A DNA stretch of 64,000 nucleotides from Kribbella monticola (lineage in GTDB: Bacteria; Actinomycetota; Actinomycetes; Propionibacteriales; Kribbellaceae). Under the pieces are notes generated by a model, which made no database searches, had not been told where the DNA came from, and saw only the letters and a program-made list of their open reading frames with translations. The first letter of the stretch is position 1; each line of letters begins with the position of its first letter. Of the stretch, positions 34,216-43,378 are shown in pieces. The DNA lies in assembly GCF_003261635.1 (NCBI RefSeq), contig NZ_QFXK01000003.1, forward strand, positions 186,001 through 250,000, given 5' to 3'. A program made the position numbers and the translations under genes.

Positions 34216-36201
34216 CTACACCTGTGTAAGCCACGCCACTTCGTCGGCCGACAGCGCCACCGACAGTCCCGGCGTCGAGGTCCGCGTCTCCGAGATCTGC
34301 CGCGGCCCGATCAGCGGGAACACCGGGTACGGCTGGTGCAGCAGCCAGGCCAGCGCGATCGCCGTCGGCTCGACACCATGCTTGGACGCCAGTTCACGCG
34401 CCCGCCGCAGGCGCTCGAAGTTCTCGTCCGAGTAGAAGCAGCGCACCAGTTCCTCGTCGGAGCGGTCCTCCGGCTTCGCCCGGCCGGTGAAGAACCCGCG
34501 GGCCTGACTCGACCACGGGAACAACGCGACCTGCCGCTCCCGGAGCCACGCCTGCGACTCGTCGTCGCTGACGTGCCGGCAACCAGCCCAGGGTACGTCG
34601 TACGCCCGCGCGAGGCTGAGGTGGTTGCTGAGCAGCGTCAACGGCTGCTTCCCGTGCGCCGCGGCGTACGCGTTGGCCTCGTCGAACCGCTCCAGCGACC
34701 AGTTCGACCCGCCGTACGCCTTGATCCGGCCGGCCCGGAAGTGCGAGTCCATCACGTCGACGAACTCGCCGACCGGGATCTCCTCGTTGTCGCGGTGCAT
34801 CAGGTAGAGGTCGACGTGGTCGGTCTGCAGCCGGTCGAGCGATTCGCCGAGCTGCCGGGTGATCGACTCCGGGTCGCAGTGCGGGGTGTGCGCGCCCTTG
34901 CCGATGACCACGACGTCGTCGCGGTTCCCGCGCGACTTCATCCACTGGCCGAGCAGCTTCTCGCCGCGTCCACCGCTGTAGATGTACGCCGTGTCGAAGG
35001 TGGTCCCGCCGCGCTCGAAGAAGTCGTCGAAGATCATCGCGGCGTGCGGCAGCGTCGGCTGGTTGTCGACGCCCATCACCAGCCGCGACACCGGCTTGGC
35101 CAGCCCGGGCACCTCGCCGTACGTCATCGGCGCGTCGGCGCGCTTCGCGAGCGGCCGCCCGGTCGCGGTCGGGATCAGTACGTCGTCCCGCTCGGCCTCG
35201 TACTGCTGACCGATCGCCTCGCGCCACTTGTCCAGCACGACCAGGTTCCCCAGCGAGTCCTCCCAGCTCATCTCCGGCGCCTGCCGAGCCTCCACAGCGG
35301 CCGCGACCGCCTCCGCCTCGGCCTGGTAGATGAAGGCAGGCTCCGCGGAGACGTCGCGCGGCTCCTCCCCCACCTTGTGCACGGTGACGTGGGTCGGCTT
35401 GCCGTCGCCGCCGAACCACGGGTCCTCGACCACGAGGTACCCCTCGCTGCCGAGCACGCGCACCCGGTTCTCGTCGTTCAGCCGGACCCCGGTGCTGACG
35501 TGCGCGGTCAGTCCCGAGTCGAAGAACAGGGTCGCGGCGGCCCATTCGTCCACGCCGGTCTCGCCGACGTGACCGACCGCGGTCACCGCCGCCGGATCGG
35601 CGTACGGCGCTCCGATGGCCGCGCCGGCGATCAGCCGCGCGTACGACACCGGATAGCCGCCGACGTCGAGGATGCCGCCGCCGGCCAGGTCGTTGGCGAA
35701 GATCCGGCTCTCCGCGTTGAACGATGCCTGGAACGCGAACGACGCCTGGATCTGGTGCACCTTGCCGATCGCGCCGTCGCGGATCAGCTGGCCGACCAGC
35801 TTGGTCTGCGGCAGGCAGCGGTACATGAACGCCTCCATCAGGAAGACGTCGTTGCGCACCGCGGCCTCGATGATCGCGGCGGCCCAGGCCCGGTTGATCG
35901 CGAGCGGCTTCTCGCACAGCACGTGCTTGCCCGCCTCGGCGGCCTTGATCGCCCACTCCGGGTGCAGCGGGTGCGGGGTGGCGATGTAGACCGCGTCGAC
36001 GGACTCGTCGGCCAGCAGTTCGTCGTACGACCCGTGCCGGTTCGCGATACCGAACTTGTCGGCGAAGGCCTCGGCCGATTCCGTACTACGGCTGCCGACC
36101 GCGACGACCTCGTTGGTGGCCGACGAGGGCACCTGACTGGCGAAGCGGGAGGCGATGTTGCCGGTGCCGAGAATTCCCCAGCGGAGCTTGTTGGAAGGCA
36201 A
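34216..36201 (-). CDS. Fusion of Gfo/Idh/MocA dehydrogenase and aldo/keto reductase
   Basis: One uninterrupted 661-residue frame. Residues 1-325 are a Gfo/Idh/MocA oxidoreductase (Rossmann WGILGTGNIASRFASQ, then the CEKPLAIN motif with catalytic Lys and GGGILDVGGYPVSYA). Residues 350-660 are an aldo/keto reductase-like barrel (FDTAYIYSGGRGEKLLG, GKGAHTPHCD, LYLMHRD, GSNWS). Both halves are NAD(P)-linked sugar enzymes, so the fusion may pass a keto-sugar between sites. It lies 37 bases after an ABC sugar-importer operon and is probably its last gene. TTG 36201 follows GAGGGGAA. Confidence 0.85.
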   Translation of the reverse strand: MPSNKLRWGILGTGNIASRFASQVPSSATNEVVAVGSRSTESAEAFADKFGIANRHGSYDELLADESVDAVYIATPHPLHPEWAIKAAEAGKHVLCEKPLAINRAWAAAIIEAAVRNDVFLMEAFMYRCLPQTKLVGQLIRDGAIGKVHQIQASFAFQASFNAESRIFANDLAGGGILDVGGYPVSYARLIAGAAIGAPYADPAAVTAVGHVGETGVDEWAAATLFFDSGLTAHVSTGVRLNDENRVRVLGSEGYLVVEDPWFGGDGKPTHVTVHKVGEEPRDVSAEPAFIYQAEAEAVAAAVEARQAPEMSWEDSLGNLVVLDKWREAIGQQYEAERDDVLIPTATGRPLAKRADAPMTYGEVPGLAKPVSRLVMGVDNQPTLPHAAMIFDDFFERGGTTFDTAYIYSGGRGEKLLGQWMKSRGNRDDVVVIGKGAHTPHCDPESITRQLGESLDRLQTDHVDLYLMHRDNEEIPVGEFVDVMDSHFRAGRIKAYGGSNWSLERFDEANAYAAAHGKQPLTLLSNHLSLARAYDVPWAGCRHVSDDESQAWLRERQVALFPWSSQARGFFTGRAKPEDRSDEELVRCFYSDENFERLRRARELASKHGVEPTAIALAWLLHQPYPVFPLIGPRQISETRTSTPGLSVALSADEVAWLTQV

Positions 36202-36238
36202 AAGATTCCCCTCGGAAACAGAGTCGGGATATCGGGTA

Positions 36239-37066
36239 TCAGAACTTCATGGCGCCGGCGGCGATGTCGGCGATGAAGTGGCGGCCGCCGATGATGAAGA
36301 CACCGATCAAGGGAATCACGCTCATCAGCGCGCCCGCCATCACCATGCTGTAGTCGGTGCCGTACACACCGTTCAGCTGCTGCAGGGCGACCTGCAGGGT
36401 GAGCTTGTTCGGGTCCGTCATCACGATCAACGGCCACAGGTAGTCGTTCCAGACATTGATGAAGGTGAAGATGCCCAGGAACGCCAGGCCGGGCCGCAGT
36501 ACGGGCAGGCCGACCGTCAGGTACTGGCGGAAGAAACCGGCGCCGTCGACCTTGGCGGCGGAGATCAGTTCGTCGGGGATCGCGCCCTTGGCGTACTGGC
36601 GCATCCAGAAGATGCCGAACGCGTTCGCGGCTCCCGGGATGATCAGCGCCTTCAGCGACCCGATCCAGCCGAACTCCGCCAGCGTCACGAACTGCGGCAC
36701 CAAGGCGAGCTGGGTCGGGATCATGAAAGTTGCCAACAGCAACCCGAAGAGCAGGTCCCGGCCGGGGAATTCGTACTTGGCGAACGCGAACGCGGCCAGC
36801 GAGTCGAAGAACAGCACCAGCACGGTGACCCCCAGCGAGGCGACCAGCGTGAGCAGCATCGCGCCGAAGAAGTCGATGTTGTCCAGGACGTGGCCCATGT
36901 TCTCGAACAGGTGCGAGCCGATCACCAGCTTCGGCGGGTAGGCGAAGATGTCAGGTGTGGTGTTCGAGGCCATCACCAGCATCCAGTAGAACGGGAAGAT
37001 CGAGACGACCACCCCGAGCATCAGGACGACGTGACCGACGACGGTCCGGATTCGTTCAGTGCGCAT
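36239..37066 (-). CDS. Carbohydrate ABC transporter permease (MalG-like)
   Basis: A 275-residue membrane protein with six predicted helices and the cytoplasmic EAA-type loop AAKVDGAGFFRQYLTVGLPV that contacts the ATPase. It is the second permease of a CUT1-type sugar importer. I chose ATG 37066, which lies within the end of the upstream permease gene (11-base overlap) and follows GGAAGGAG. As usual for CUT1 systems no ATPase gene is present; a shared MsiK-type ATPase encoded elsewhere is expected. Confidence 0.92.
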   Translation of the reverse strand: MRTERIRTVVGHVVLMLGVVVSIFPFYWMLVMASNTTPDIFAYPPKLVIGSHLFENMGHVLDNIDFFGAMLLTLVASLGVTVLVLFFDSLAAFAFAKYEFPGRDLLFGLLLATFMIPTQLALVPQFVTLAEFGWIGSLKALIIPGAANAFGIFWMRQYAKGAIPDELISAAKVDGAGFFRQYLTVGLPVLRPGLAFLGIFTFINVWNDYLWPLIVMTDPNKLTLQVALQQLNGVYGTDYSMVMAGALMSVIPLIGVFIIGGRHFIADIAAGAMKF

Positions 37067-38114
37067 CGGCGTGCTCCTTCCCCGCGTCGGCATCGGCCTG
37101 CCCCGCACCGGCTCTCTCGGCAGCGATCTTGCGCTGCACCCTCCGGGCGGCCCGACTGGTGAGCCGCTCGTCGTCGTTGCCGCCGATCAATCGCCAGTTG
37201 ATCACCGAGAACAACACGATCAGGATGAACAGCGCCCAGCCGATCGCGGCGCCGTAGCCGAACTGGTTCTTCCCGAAGGCACTGTCGTACAGGTAGGACA
37301 CGATCGTCAGACCGCCGTCACCGGGACCGCCGATCGCCCCGCTGCTGCCGAACAGCACCTGCGACTCGGTGAAGATCTGCAGGCCGCCGATCGTCGAGGT
37401 GACCGCGGTGAACAGGATCACCGGGCGCAGCAACGGCACGGTGATCCGCCAGAACATCTGCCGCGGCGACGCGCCGTCGACCCGCGCTGCCTCGTAAATG
37501 TCGGAGGAGATCGCCTGCAGGCCGGCCAGGAAGATGATCGCGTTGTAACCGGTCCATCGCCAGGCGACGATGCTGGCGATCGCGACCTTGATCCCCCACG
37601 GCTGGCTGAGCCATTCGATCTTGTCCAGCCCGACCGATTGCAGGAACGCGTTCAGCAGGCCGAAGTTGTTGCTGAAGATCGAGCCGAACACCATCGTGAC
37701 GGCGACCACCGAGGTGATGTTCGGGATGAAGTAGGCGATCCGGTAGAAGGTGCGGAACCGGGTCGCGTTGTGCAGCGCGTTCGCGATCACCAGTGCCAGC
37801 GCCAGCATCGGCACCGTCGAGATCACCCAGATGATCAGCGTGTTGGTGATCGACTTCCAGAAACTCGGGTCGGTGAGAAGGTAGCTGTACTGCTCGATCC
37901 CGACCCATTTCATCGTCCCGATCCCGTCCCAGGAATGGAACGACAACCAGATCGAGAACAACACCGGGAACGCGCCGAAGATCGCGAACAGGATGAAGAA
38001 CGGCGAGACGGCGGCGTACTGCGGTATCGCCTGCCGGAACCGGTTCGGCGGCCCGTCGGGACTGTTCGCGCTCACATCCGCGGCTCGTCCACGCACTGTT
38101 TCGCTGACGGCCAT
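37056..38114 (-). CDS. Carbohydrate ABC transporter permease (MalF-like)
   Basis: A 352-residue protein with a hydrophilic N-terminal tail of about 40 residues, six membrane helices and the EAA loop EAARVDGASPRQMFWRITVP. It pairs with the downstream permease. ATG 38114 is one base after the solute-binding-protein stop, so the three importer genes are tightly coupled. The C-terminal tail is charged (RAGAGQADADAGKEHADAH) and overlaps the next gene. Confidence 0.92.
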   Translation of the reverse strand: MAVSETVRGRAADVSANSPDGPPNRFRQAIPQYAAVSPFFILFAIFGAFPVLFSIWLSFHSWDGIGTMKWVGIEQYSYLLTDPSFWKSITNTLIIWVISTVPMLALALVIANALHNATRFRTFYRIAYFIPNITSVVAVTMVFGSIFSNNFGLLNAFLQSVGLDKIEWLSQPWGIKVAIASIVAWRWTGYNAIIFLAGLQAISSDIYEAARVDGASPRQMFWRITVPLLRPVILFTAVTSTIGGLQIFTESQVLFGSSGAIGGPGDGGLTIVSYLYDSAFGKNQFGYGAAIGWALFILIVLFSVINWRLIGGNDDERLTSRAARRVQRKIAAERAGAGQADADAGKEHADAH

Positions 38115-38115
38115 C

Positions 38116-39396
38116 TCAGATCGCCCCCGCCCGGGTGAGTTCGCGGTTGATCTGGTGCTGTGCGTCCTTCCAGGCCTGGTCGGACGACTTGCTGCCGATC
38201 TCGACATTGACCAGTTCGGCCGACAGCGGCGTACCGATGATCGTGTCGTACGGGCTGAAGTAGGCGCCGGGGTACTTCTTGGCGGAGTCGGCGAAGACGT
38301 CGACGATCCGCTGGCCGCCGAAGAACGGGTCGGGCGCGGTCAACCGGGAATCGGTGTAGCTGGCCGGCGTGGACGGGAAGAGCACCGGGTCGAGGAACGA
38401 CTGGGCCTGGTTCTTCGCCGACTCCAGCCAGGTGATGAAGGCGAAGGCCGCCTCGGGATCCTTGCAGTACTTGGTGATTCCGAGGAAGGAACCGCCGCGG
38501 TTGCCGGGACCGCCGGGCGACGGGGTGACCCGCCACAGGCCCTTGGTCTTCGGCGCCGCGTTCTTCGGACCCAGCTGGGCCCACCAGACCGCCCCGATGA
38601 AGGCAACGAGCCGGCCGTTGGTGACAACGGCATTGGCATCGGTACTGCCCGACTGGGCGTTGGCCGACAGCCCTTCTTTGACCACCCGGACGGCCAGGTC
38701 CCAGGCGTTGCGGATGTGGTCGCCGTCGCCGATGTACTGGCCTTCCGCGGTCATGTAGCGCTTCGGCATCTGCGCCAAGGCGTAGCTGAAGATCGAGGTG
38801 ATGTTGTCGGTGATGGCCGAGCCCGGCACCGCCGCCTTCACCTTCTTGCCGAGCTGGATGTAGCTGTCCCAGTCCGGGGCCGCCGCAGCCACGTCGGCGG
38901 GCTCGGTCGGTACGCCGGCCTTCTCGAACACGTCCCGCCGGTAGAACAGCGCGGTCGGGCCGGTGTCCATCGGGAAGGCCATCATCTTGTTCTCGGGCGT
39001 GATGCCGAGCTTCCACTTCCACGGCAGGTAGTCGGCCTCGACCTTGTCGGCGCCGAGTTCGCGCAGGTCATGGAACTGGTCGGCGTTCGGGAAGTAGGTG
39101 GCGACGTCGTCGTTGATCCCGATGATGTCCGGCACCAGCGACTTGCCGGCCAGCGACGTCAGCACCTTGGTCTTGTAGTCGCCACCGATCCGGGTCATCG
39201 CGAGCTTCTTGTCCGTTCCCGCGATCCCCTTCTCCGCGGTGGCGATCAGGGAGTCGTTCACCGAACCGGTCCAGCACCACATGCTCAGCTCGTCGCGGCC
39301 GCCGAGCGAGCTGCGCGAGCCGCATCCGGTCAGTCCGGCAGCCGCCGCCACACCTCCTGCGCCGAGGCCCAGGAACCTCCGTCTGGTCACTGCCAT
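38116..39396 (-). CDS. Extracellular sugar-binding lipoprotein of the ABC importer
   Basis: A 426-residue family 1 solute-binding protein. The N-terminus combines a twin-arginine motif (TRRRFLGLG) with a lipobox (LTGC, about residue 25), so it is probably a Tat-exported lipoprotein. The mature part has the usual segments LSMWCWTGSVND and FPMDTGPTALFYRRDVFEKA. The ligand is likely an oligosaccharide or glycoside; it cannot be named. ATG 39396 follows AGGTGAGG; a GTG twelve bases upstream is the alternative. It opens the operon. Confidence 0.9.
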   Translation of the reverse strand: MAVTRRRFLGLGAGGVAAAAGLTGCGSRSSLGGRDELSMWCWTGSVNDSLIATAEKGIAGTDKKLAMTRIGGDYKTKVLTSLAGKSLVPDIIGINDDVATYFPNADQFHDLRELGADKVEADYLPWKWKLGITPENKMMAFPMDTGPTALFYRRDVFEKAGVPTEPADVAAAAPDWDSYIQLGKKVKAAVPGSAITDNITSIFSYALAQMPKRYMTAEGQYIGDGDHIRNAWDLAVRVVKEGLSANAQSGSTDANAVVTNGRLVAFIGAVWWAQLGPKNAAPKTKGLWRVTPSPGGPGNRGGSFLGITKYCKDPEAAFAFITWLESAKNQAQSFLDPVLFPSTPASYTDSRLTAPDPFFGGQRIVDVFADSAKKYPGAYFSPYDTIIGTPLSAELVNVEIGSKSSDQAWKDAQHQINRELTRAGAI

Positions 39397-39476
39397 GGAC
39401 TGCCTCACCTACACCTTCGCATCGCTACCGGGAGGGGCACTTTTCGACGATTTTCGATGTTTGTTTGCGCGAGAAG

Positions 39477-39486
39477 TTGTCGACAA
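39477..39486. promoter_or_regulatory. LacI-type palindrome upstream of the sugar importer operon
   Basis: TTGTCGACAA is a perfect 10-base palindrome with the central CG typical of LacI-family operators, 81 bases upstream of the binding-protein ATG. A nearby dyad ATGT-TCAG-ACAT lies at about 39487-39498. No LacI gene is in the window, so the regulator would be encoded elsewhere; this is a tentative call. Confidence 0.35.
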
Positions 39487-39606
39487 ATGTTCAGACATCG
39501 CTAAGGTAAGCGCATACCAACTGAACCGGTCAAGGGCTCATCCGCCGGGTGGTCCAGATCCGGACCACCCCGCCTCGGGGCGGGTCGCGGCTGGTTGGAT
39601 GGGCGC

Positions 39607-40233
39607 ATGCCGACCACCGCGATCGACACCGTCCTGTTCGACGCCGATGGAGTGATCCAGCGGCCCACCATCGACTGGCGCTCCACGCTGGCGACGTTCA
39701 TCCGCCCGGACCAGTCGGCGGAGGAGTTCATCGCAGACCTGATGACCTCGGAACAGCCGTCGCTGCGCGGGCAAGGCGACTTCCGCGAGGCCGTCGCCGA
39801 AGTACTGGCCCGGTGGGAGTCGGCAACCTCTGTCGACGACGCGATGCAGCCCTGGCACTGGTTCGAGGCCGACCCGGTCGTGGTCGAGGTGATCCAGCAG
39901 CTTCGTACGGCGGGTATCGGGTGCCACCTGGCGACCAATCAGCAGGCCTACCGGCGGGCGATCATGCAGGACGAACGGCACTACGGCGACTGGTTCGACC
40001 AGACCTTCTACTCCTGCGACCTCGGCCTCGCGAAGCCGGACCCGGCGTACTTCCACGCCATCCTGGCGAAGGTGGGCAAGCAGGGGTCGTCAGTGCTCTT
40101 CATCGACGACAACGAGGGCAACGTGAAGGGCGCCCTGAGCGCCGGTCTGCACGCCGAGCACTACGACCTGGCCAACGGCACGGACGCCCTGCGCAAACTG
40201 CTGTCTCGCTACGGACTCCCGACCTCCGCCTGA
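39607..40233 (+). CDS. HAD-superfamily hydrolase (HAD-IA type)
   Basis: A 208-residue phosphatase-like protein. Motif I is VLFDADGV (nucleophile Asp and acid/base Asp), motif II is the Thr in HLATNQQ, motif III Lys is in LGLAKPDPAYF and motif IV is LFIDDNEGNV. A helical cap lies at about 20-85. The substrate is unknown; sugar phosphates are common for this subgroup. ATG 39607 has only a weak ribosome site. It is divergent from the sugar importer and its 3' end overlaps the convergent MFS gene by 25 bases. Confidence 0.85.
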   Translation: MPTTAIDTVLFDADGVIQRPTIDWRSTLATFIRPDQSAEEFIADLMTSEQPSLRGQGDFREAVAEVLARWESATSVDDAMQPWHWFEADPVVVEVIQQLRTAGIGCHLATNQQAYRRAIMQDERHYGDWFDQTFYSCDLGLAKPDPAYFHAILAKVGKQGSSVLFIDDNEGNVKGALSAGLHAEHYDLANGTDALRKLLSRYGLPTSA

Positions 40234-41363
40234 CGCCGTACAGCGGTCTGCGGTCGCCCGGGCCGCAGTGGCCCGCTGATCAGGAACAGCACGAGCAGCA
40301 GCGGCAGCGTGATCAGGAAGGCCTTGCTGAGTTCCACGACGGTCGCCAAGGCGGCCAGGATGGTGGGCGCGGCCAAGATCGCTGTCGCAGAGGCCAACGC
40401 GCCTAACGCGGCCAGCCGTACGGGCCGAATGCCAGGCGTTGCGACGAGCTCGGCGATGGTCAACGGGTACAGCGGTGCGACGCCGAGACCGGCCAGCAGC
40501 AGTCCGGCGACCACAACCGCGGGCGCTCCGACCAAGCTCACCAACAGGCTCCCGCTGACGGCCAGCAGCCCGGCCGGTACCAGTGGCGACCAGCCGCTCA
40601 CGTGGATCGGCCCGATCGACCGGCCGACAGCCATTCCGATCGGGAACGCACTGCCCAGCAGGGCCGCGATCGCGATCGGCAGTCCGGCCTCCACCAGCCG
40701 CGCCACGGCCCACACCACGAAGCAGAACTCCACCGCGACGGCCAGCACGACCCGCGACCATCCGCGGAATGCACTTAGCCAAGGTGAGCCTTCACCGGCC
40801 GGCGTCGGATCAAGGCTCTCTCCGGCTCTCGCGGGAGCCGCGATGACGATCAGAACAAGGAACGGCGGTACTGCGACCAGCATCGCCAGGCGCCCAGTCG
40901 GACCGAGCGAGTCGAGCCCGCCGATCGCCAAGGGCGCCAGGATGCCGGTCGCACTGCCGACAGCGTTGACCTTGGTGAGCCGGGCGGCCGCAGTTGGGCC
41001 ACTGAGCAGCAGTGGCGCCAGGAGCACCAGCAGGGCTCCACCGATGCCGATCAGCAGTCCCCCGCTGACCGCACTGATGAAGCTGGGCGCCACGGCGACC
41101 AGGACAGCTCCGAGCGCACAGACAAGCGCACCACCTCGCAGTACGGCGGTGATCCTGCCGGTGCGCAGCAGGACGGGACCTACGAAGGCGACGATGAGCA
41201 GTCCGAGAGCGAAGGCGGACGGCAGCAACGCAAGACGGCTGGCCGGCTCGTCGAGGTCACGAGCCAGTACTGCGACGCAGGCGCCCAGTCCGCCCAGCAG
41301 GAAGCCCAGCGCCGCTAGAGCGAGGCCTACTTCCAGGTCGACCCGGCGGGCGCTCTCACTCAC
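40209..41363 (-). CDS. Major facilitator superfamily transporter
   Basis: A 384-residue protein with about twelve hydrophobic helices and no large soluble domain. The conserved loop between helices 2 and 3 is degenerate (VGPVLLRTGRITAVLRG). The substrate cannot be read. The GTG at 41363 lies inside the end of the upstream HAD gene (8-base overlap), so the two are co-translated. It converges on the HAD gene at 39607 with a 25-base overlap of coding ends. Confidence 0.82.
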   Translation of the reverse strand: MSESARRVDLEVGLALAALGFLLGGLGACVAVLARDLDEPASRLALLPSAFALGLLIVAFVGPVLLRTGRITAVLRGGALVCALGAVLVAVAPSFISAVSGGLLIGIGGALLVLLAPLLLSGPTAAARLTKVNAVGSATGILAPLAIGGLDSLGPTGRLAMLVAVPPFLVLIVIAAPARAGESLDPTPAGEGSPWLSAFRGWSRVVLAVAVEFCFVVWAVARLVEAGLPIAIAALLGSAFPIGMAVGRSIGPIHVSGWSPLVPAGLLAVSGSLLVSLVGAPAVVVAGLLLAGLGVAPLYPLTIAELVATPGIRPVRLAALGALASATAILAAPTILAALATVVELSKAFLITLPLLLVLFLISGPLRPGRPQTAVRRQAEVGSP

Positions 41364-41976
41364 GATGCTCGAGCAGGTCGGCGAGTTGGTGGAGGTCGGC
41401 GAGGTTCAGGTCACCGGATAAGCCCTTCAGCGCCGCGGTCATCGCACCGGCGGCGCGGCCGGCCTGCAGGCCCACTTCGGCGTCCTCCACGACCAGGCAG
41501 GAACTGGGCGGCGTCTCGAGTACCTCGGCCGCACGGAGGTAGCCCTCGGGGTCGGGCTTGCCGTTGGTGATGTCCTCGAAGGTCACCAGGACGGGTGCGT
41601 CGATGCCGGCGGCGCCGAGGCGGGCCTTGGCGAGCTGACGGTCGGCGCTCGTGACGACGGCCCACGGGAGCCCTAGTCGCTTGATCGTGGCGAGCACCCG
41701 GGCGGCGCCGGGAGCAGCCGAGACGTCCGAGAGGTCGTCGTACTGGAGTTGCAGCTGGCGGTTCGCGGCTCGGAGGCGGGCCGTCTCGTCGAGGGCGGGG
41801 AGCATTCGCGCGACGGTGGAGTCGGCGGGGCTGCCGTGGGCGATCGCGAGGACCGCCGACGCGTCGACGCCGTACTCACGGGCCCAGGTCGTCCAGGCCC
41901 GCTCGACCGCCGCATCGGAAGTGACCAGCGTGCCGTCCATGTCGAACAACACGGCGCGCACCTGCTGCAGGTCCAT
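41356..41976 (-). CDS. HAD-IA family hydrolase (beta-phosphoglucomutase/phosphatase-like)
   Basis: A 206-residue HAD protein with motif I VLFDMDGTL, motif II WAVVTSAD, motif III NGKPDPEGYLRAA and motif IV CLVVEDAEVGLQAG. The helical cap at about 18-80 places it with sugar-phosphate phosphatases such as the GPP/DOG-type enzymes. ATG 41976 follows GGAGGAG; the ATG twelve bases upstream contains that site. It is divergent from the ROK regulator at 42025 (48-base gap) and co-translated with the MFS gene, so transport and phosphate removal may serve one sugar (inference). Confidence 0.87.
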   Translation of the reverse strand: MDLQQVRAVLFDMDGTLVTSDAAVERAWTTWAREYGVDASAVLAIAHGSPADSTVARMLPALDETARLRAANRQLQLQYDDLSDVSAAPGAARVLATIKRLGLPWAVVTSADRQLAKARLGAAGIDAPVLVTFEDITNGKPDPEGYLRAAEVLETPPSSCLVVEDAEVGLQAGRAAGAMTAALKGLSGDLNLADLHQLADLLEHRE

Positions 41977-42024
41977 CGACTCCTCCATTAAACTCGTTCT
42001 CCGAGCATAAGGGAGAAGGTCCCC

Positions 42025-43200
42025 ATGACGGCAAGAGTCGGCACCACTTCTTCGCGCCGCGGCCGGTGGCAGACGGCCGCGGAGGTGCTGAGCCTAGTTG
42101 GTCGGCAGCCGGGCATCACGCGGGCTGCAGTGGCCCGGGAGCTGGGACTGAGCACCAGCTCGGCGACTGAGGTGACTGCGCGGTTGCGGGAGCTGCAGTT
42201 GCTCACGGAGGCGCCCGCACCTAGTCGTGGTCGAGGTCGGCCGACGAGTGTGCTGCTGCCGCATCCGGAAGGGCCGCTGGTTCTGGCGGTGAACCTACGG
42301 CAGGGCACTTGGCGCACTGCGATCGTCTCCCTCGACGGGACGCTCCATGATCAAGTGACGACGCCACACCGGAGCAGGCGACCGGAGGCGGTGCTGGCGA
42401 GGCTTCGCGAGGCAGTGGAGGCGAGCAAGGCGCAGTACGGCGATCGGTTGCGGGTGGTGAGCCTTGCGGTGGCGGGGACGATCCGCGACAACCAACTGAT
42501 GCAGGCGTCGACCTTGGGGTGGGGCGAGGTCGATCTGAGCCCCGTGGTCGGGGACACCGGGCTGACGCTGCTAGCGGGGAACGACGCGACGCTCAGCGGG
42601 GTGGCCGAATCGCGGACCGGCGCTGCGGCGGGGGCGGGGACAGCGCTGCATCTGATCGTCGAAGTCGGCTTGGGTGGGACTCTGATTCTGGACGGACATC
42701 CTGCGAGTGGGGCGACCGGAGCCGGTGGCGAATACGGGCACATTCCCTTCGGCGATCGATCGTTGCGGTGCCCGTGCGGGGCGAGCGGTTGCTGGGATCT
42801 GGAGATCGACGGTCGCGCTCTCGCCCGGCGGCTCGGCGATGCCGAGCCCGACGATCCGCTCAGCTATGCCGAGGCGGTGTTGCAACGCACCGACGCGGCG
42901 GCGTCGGCTGCCATCGAGCTCTCGGCGACATCGCTCGGCTCGGGAATCGCCGGCCTGGTGAACGCGCACGATCCCGACGTCGTCACCCTCGGCGGCCTGG
43001 CCGTCCCGCTCCGCCAGCGCGCACCGGGCGCCTTCGACGCGGCGTACCGGTCCGGTCTGATGCGCTTCCGCCGAGCCACTCCCCCGCCGGTCCTCGACTC
43101 CACCCACTCCACCGACGGCGCCCTCCGGGGCGCGGCCGCCGTCGCGCTGGACCGCATCACCACCGAACCAGCCATCGCCGCCTGGGCAGAACCGACCTAG
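42025..43200 (+). CDS. ROK-family transcriptional regulator
   Basis: A 391-residue protein: an N-terminal winged helix (about 14-75, QPGITRAAVARELGLSTSSA) and a ROK sugar-kinase-like domain (about 85-380). The ROK zinc site is present: H in GGEYGHIPFG and the cysteines of CPCGASGCWD. ROK repressors bind a sugar or sugar phosphate and release DNA. It is divergent from the HAD/MFS pair and probably controls it. ATG 42025 follows GGGAGAAGG. A small dyad CTCG-N5-CGAG in the 48-base gap (about 41993-42005) could be its site. Confidence 0.9.
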   Translation: MTARVGTTSSRRGRWQTAAEVLSLVGRQPGITRAAVARELGLSTSSATEVTARLRELQLLTEAPAPSRGRGRPTSVLLPHPEGPLVLAVNLRQGTWRTAIVSLDGTLHDQVTTPHRSRRPEAVLARLREAVEASKAQYGDRLRVVSLAVAGTIRDNQLMQASTLGWGEVDLSPVVGDTGLTLLAGNDATLSGVAESRTGAAAGAGTALHLIVEVGLGGTLILDGHPASGATGAGGEYGHIPFGDRSLRCPCGASGCWDLEIDGRALARRLGDAEPDDPLSYAEAVLQRTDAAASAAIELSATSLGSGIAGLVNAHDPDVVTLGGLAVPLRQRAPGAFDAAYRSGLMRFRRATPPPVLDSTHSTDGALRGAAAVALDRITTEPAIAAWAEPT

Positions 43201-43344
43201 GTACTACGCCCGCATCGCGCCTCCTCCGTCGGCGCTCGCCCCGCCCACCCCAGCTCGCCGCTCCGCCGTCGCGGCTCAAAGCGAACGTCGCAGAGCACCA
43301 CCGGTTGATCATCCGCGGGCGGGTGCGCAGTGGGGCGTTGGTTT

Positions 43345-43368
43345 CGAGTGCGCTGTGGACAGCACTCG
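43345..43368. terminator. Interrupted hairpin between convergent ROK and DinB-like genes
   Basis: The arms CGAGTG and CACTCG enclose an inner CTGT/ACAG pair (cg bulge). It lies 11 bases from the DinB-like stop and 145 bases from the ROK stop. It may terminate the minus-strand thiD-DinB transcript. Nothing else stands out in the 178-base gap. Confidence 0.35.
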
Positions 43369-43378
43369 TCTCGGCCGG

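Noticed and set aside
34141..36276. Open frame of 711 codons on the + strand
   Set aside because: Antisense to the oxidoreductase fusion gene; low-complexity basic translation.
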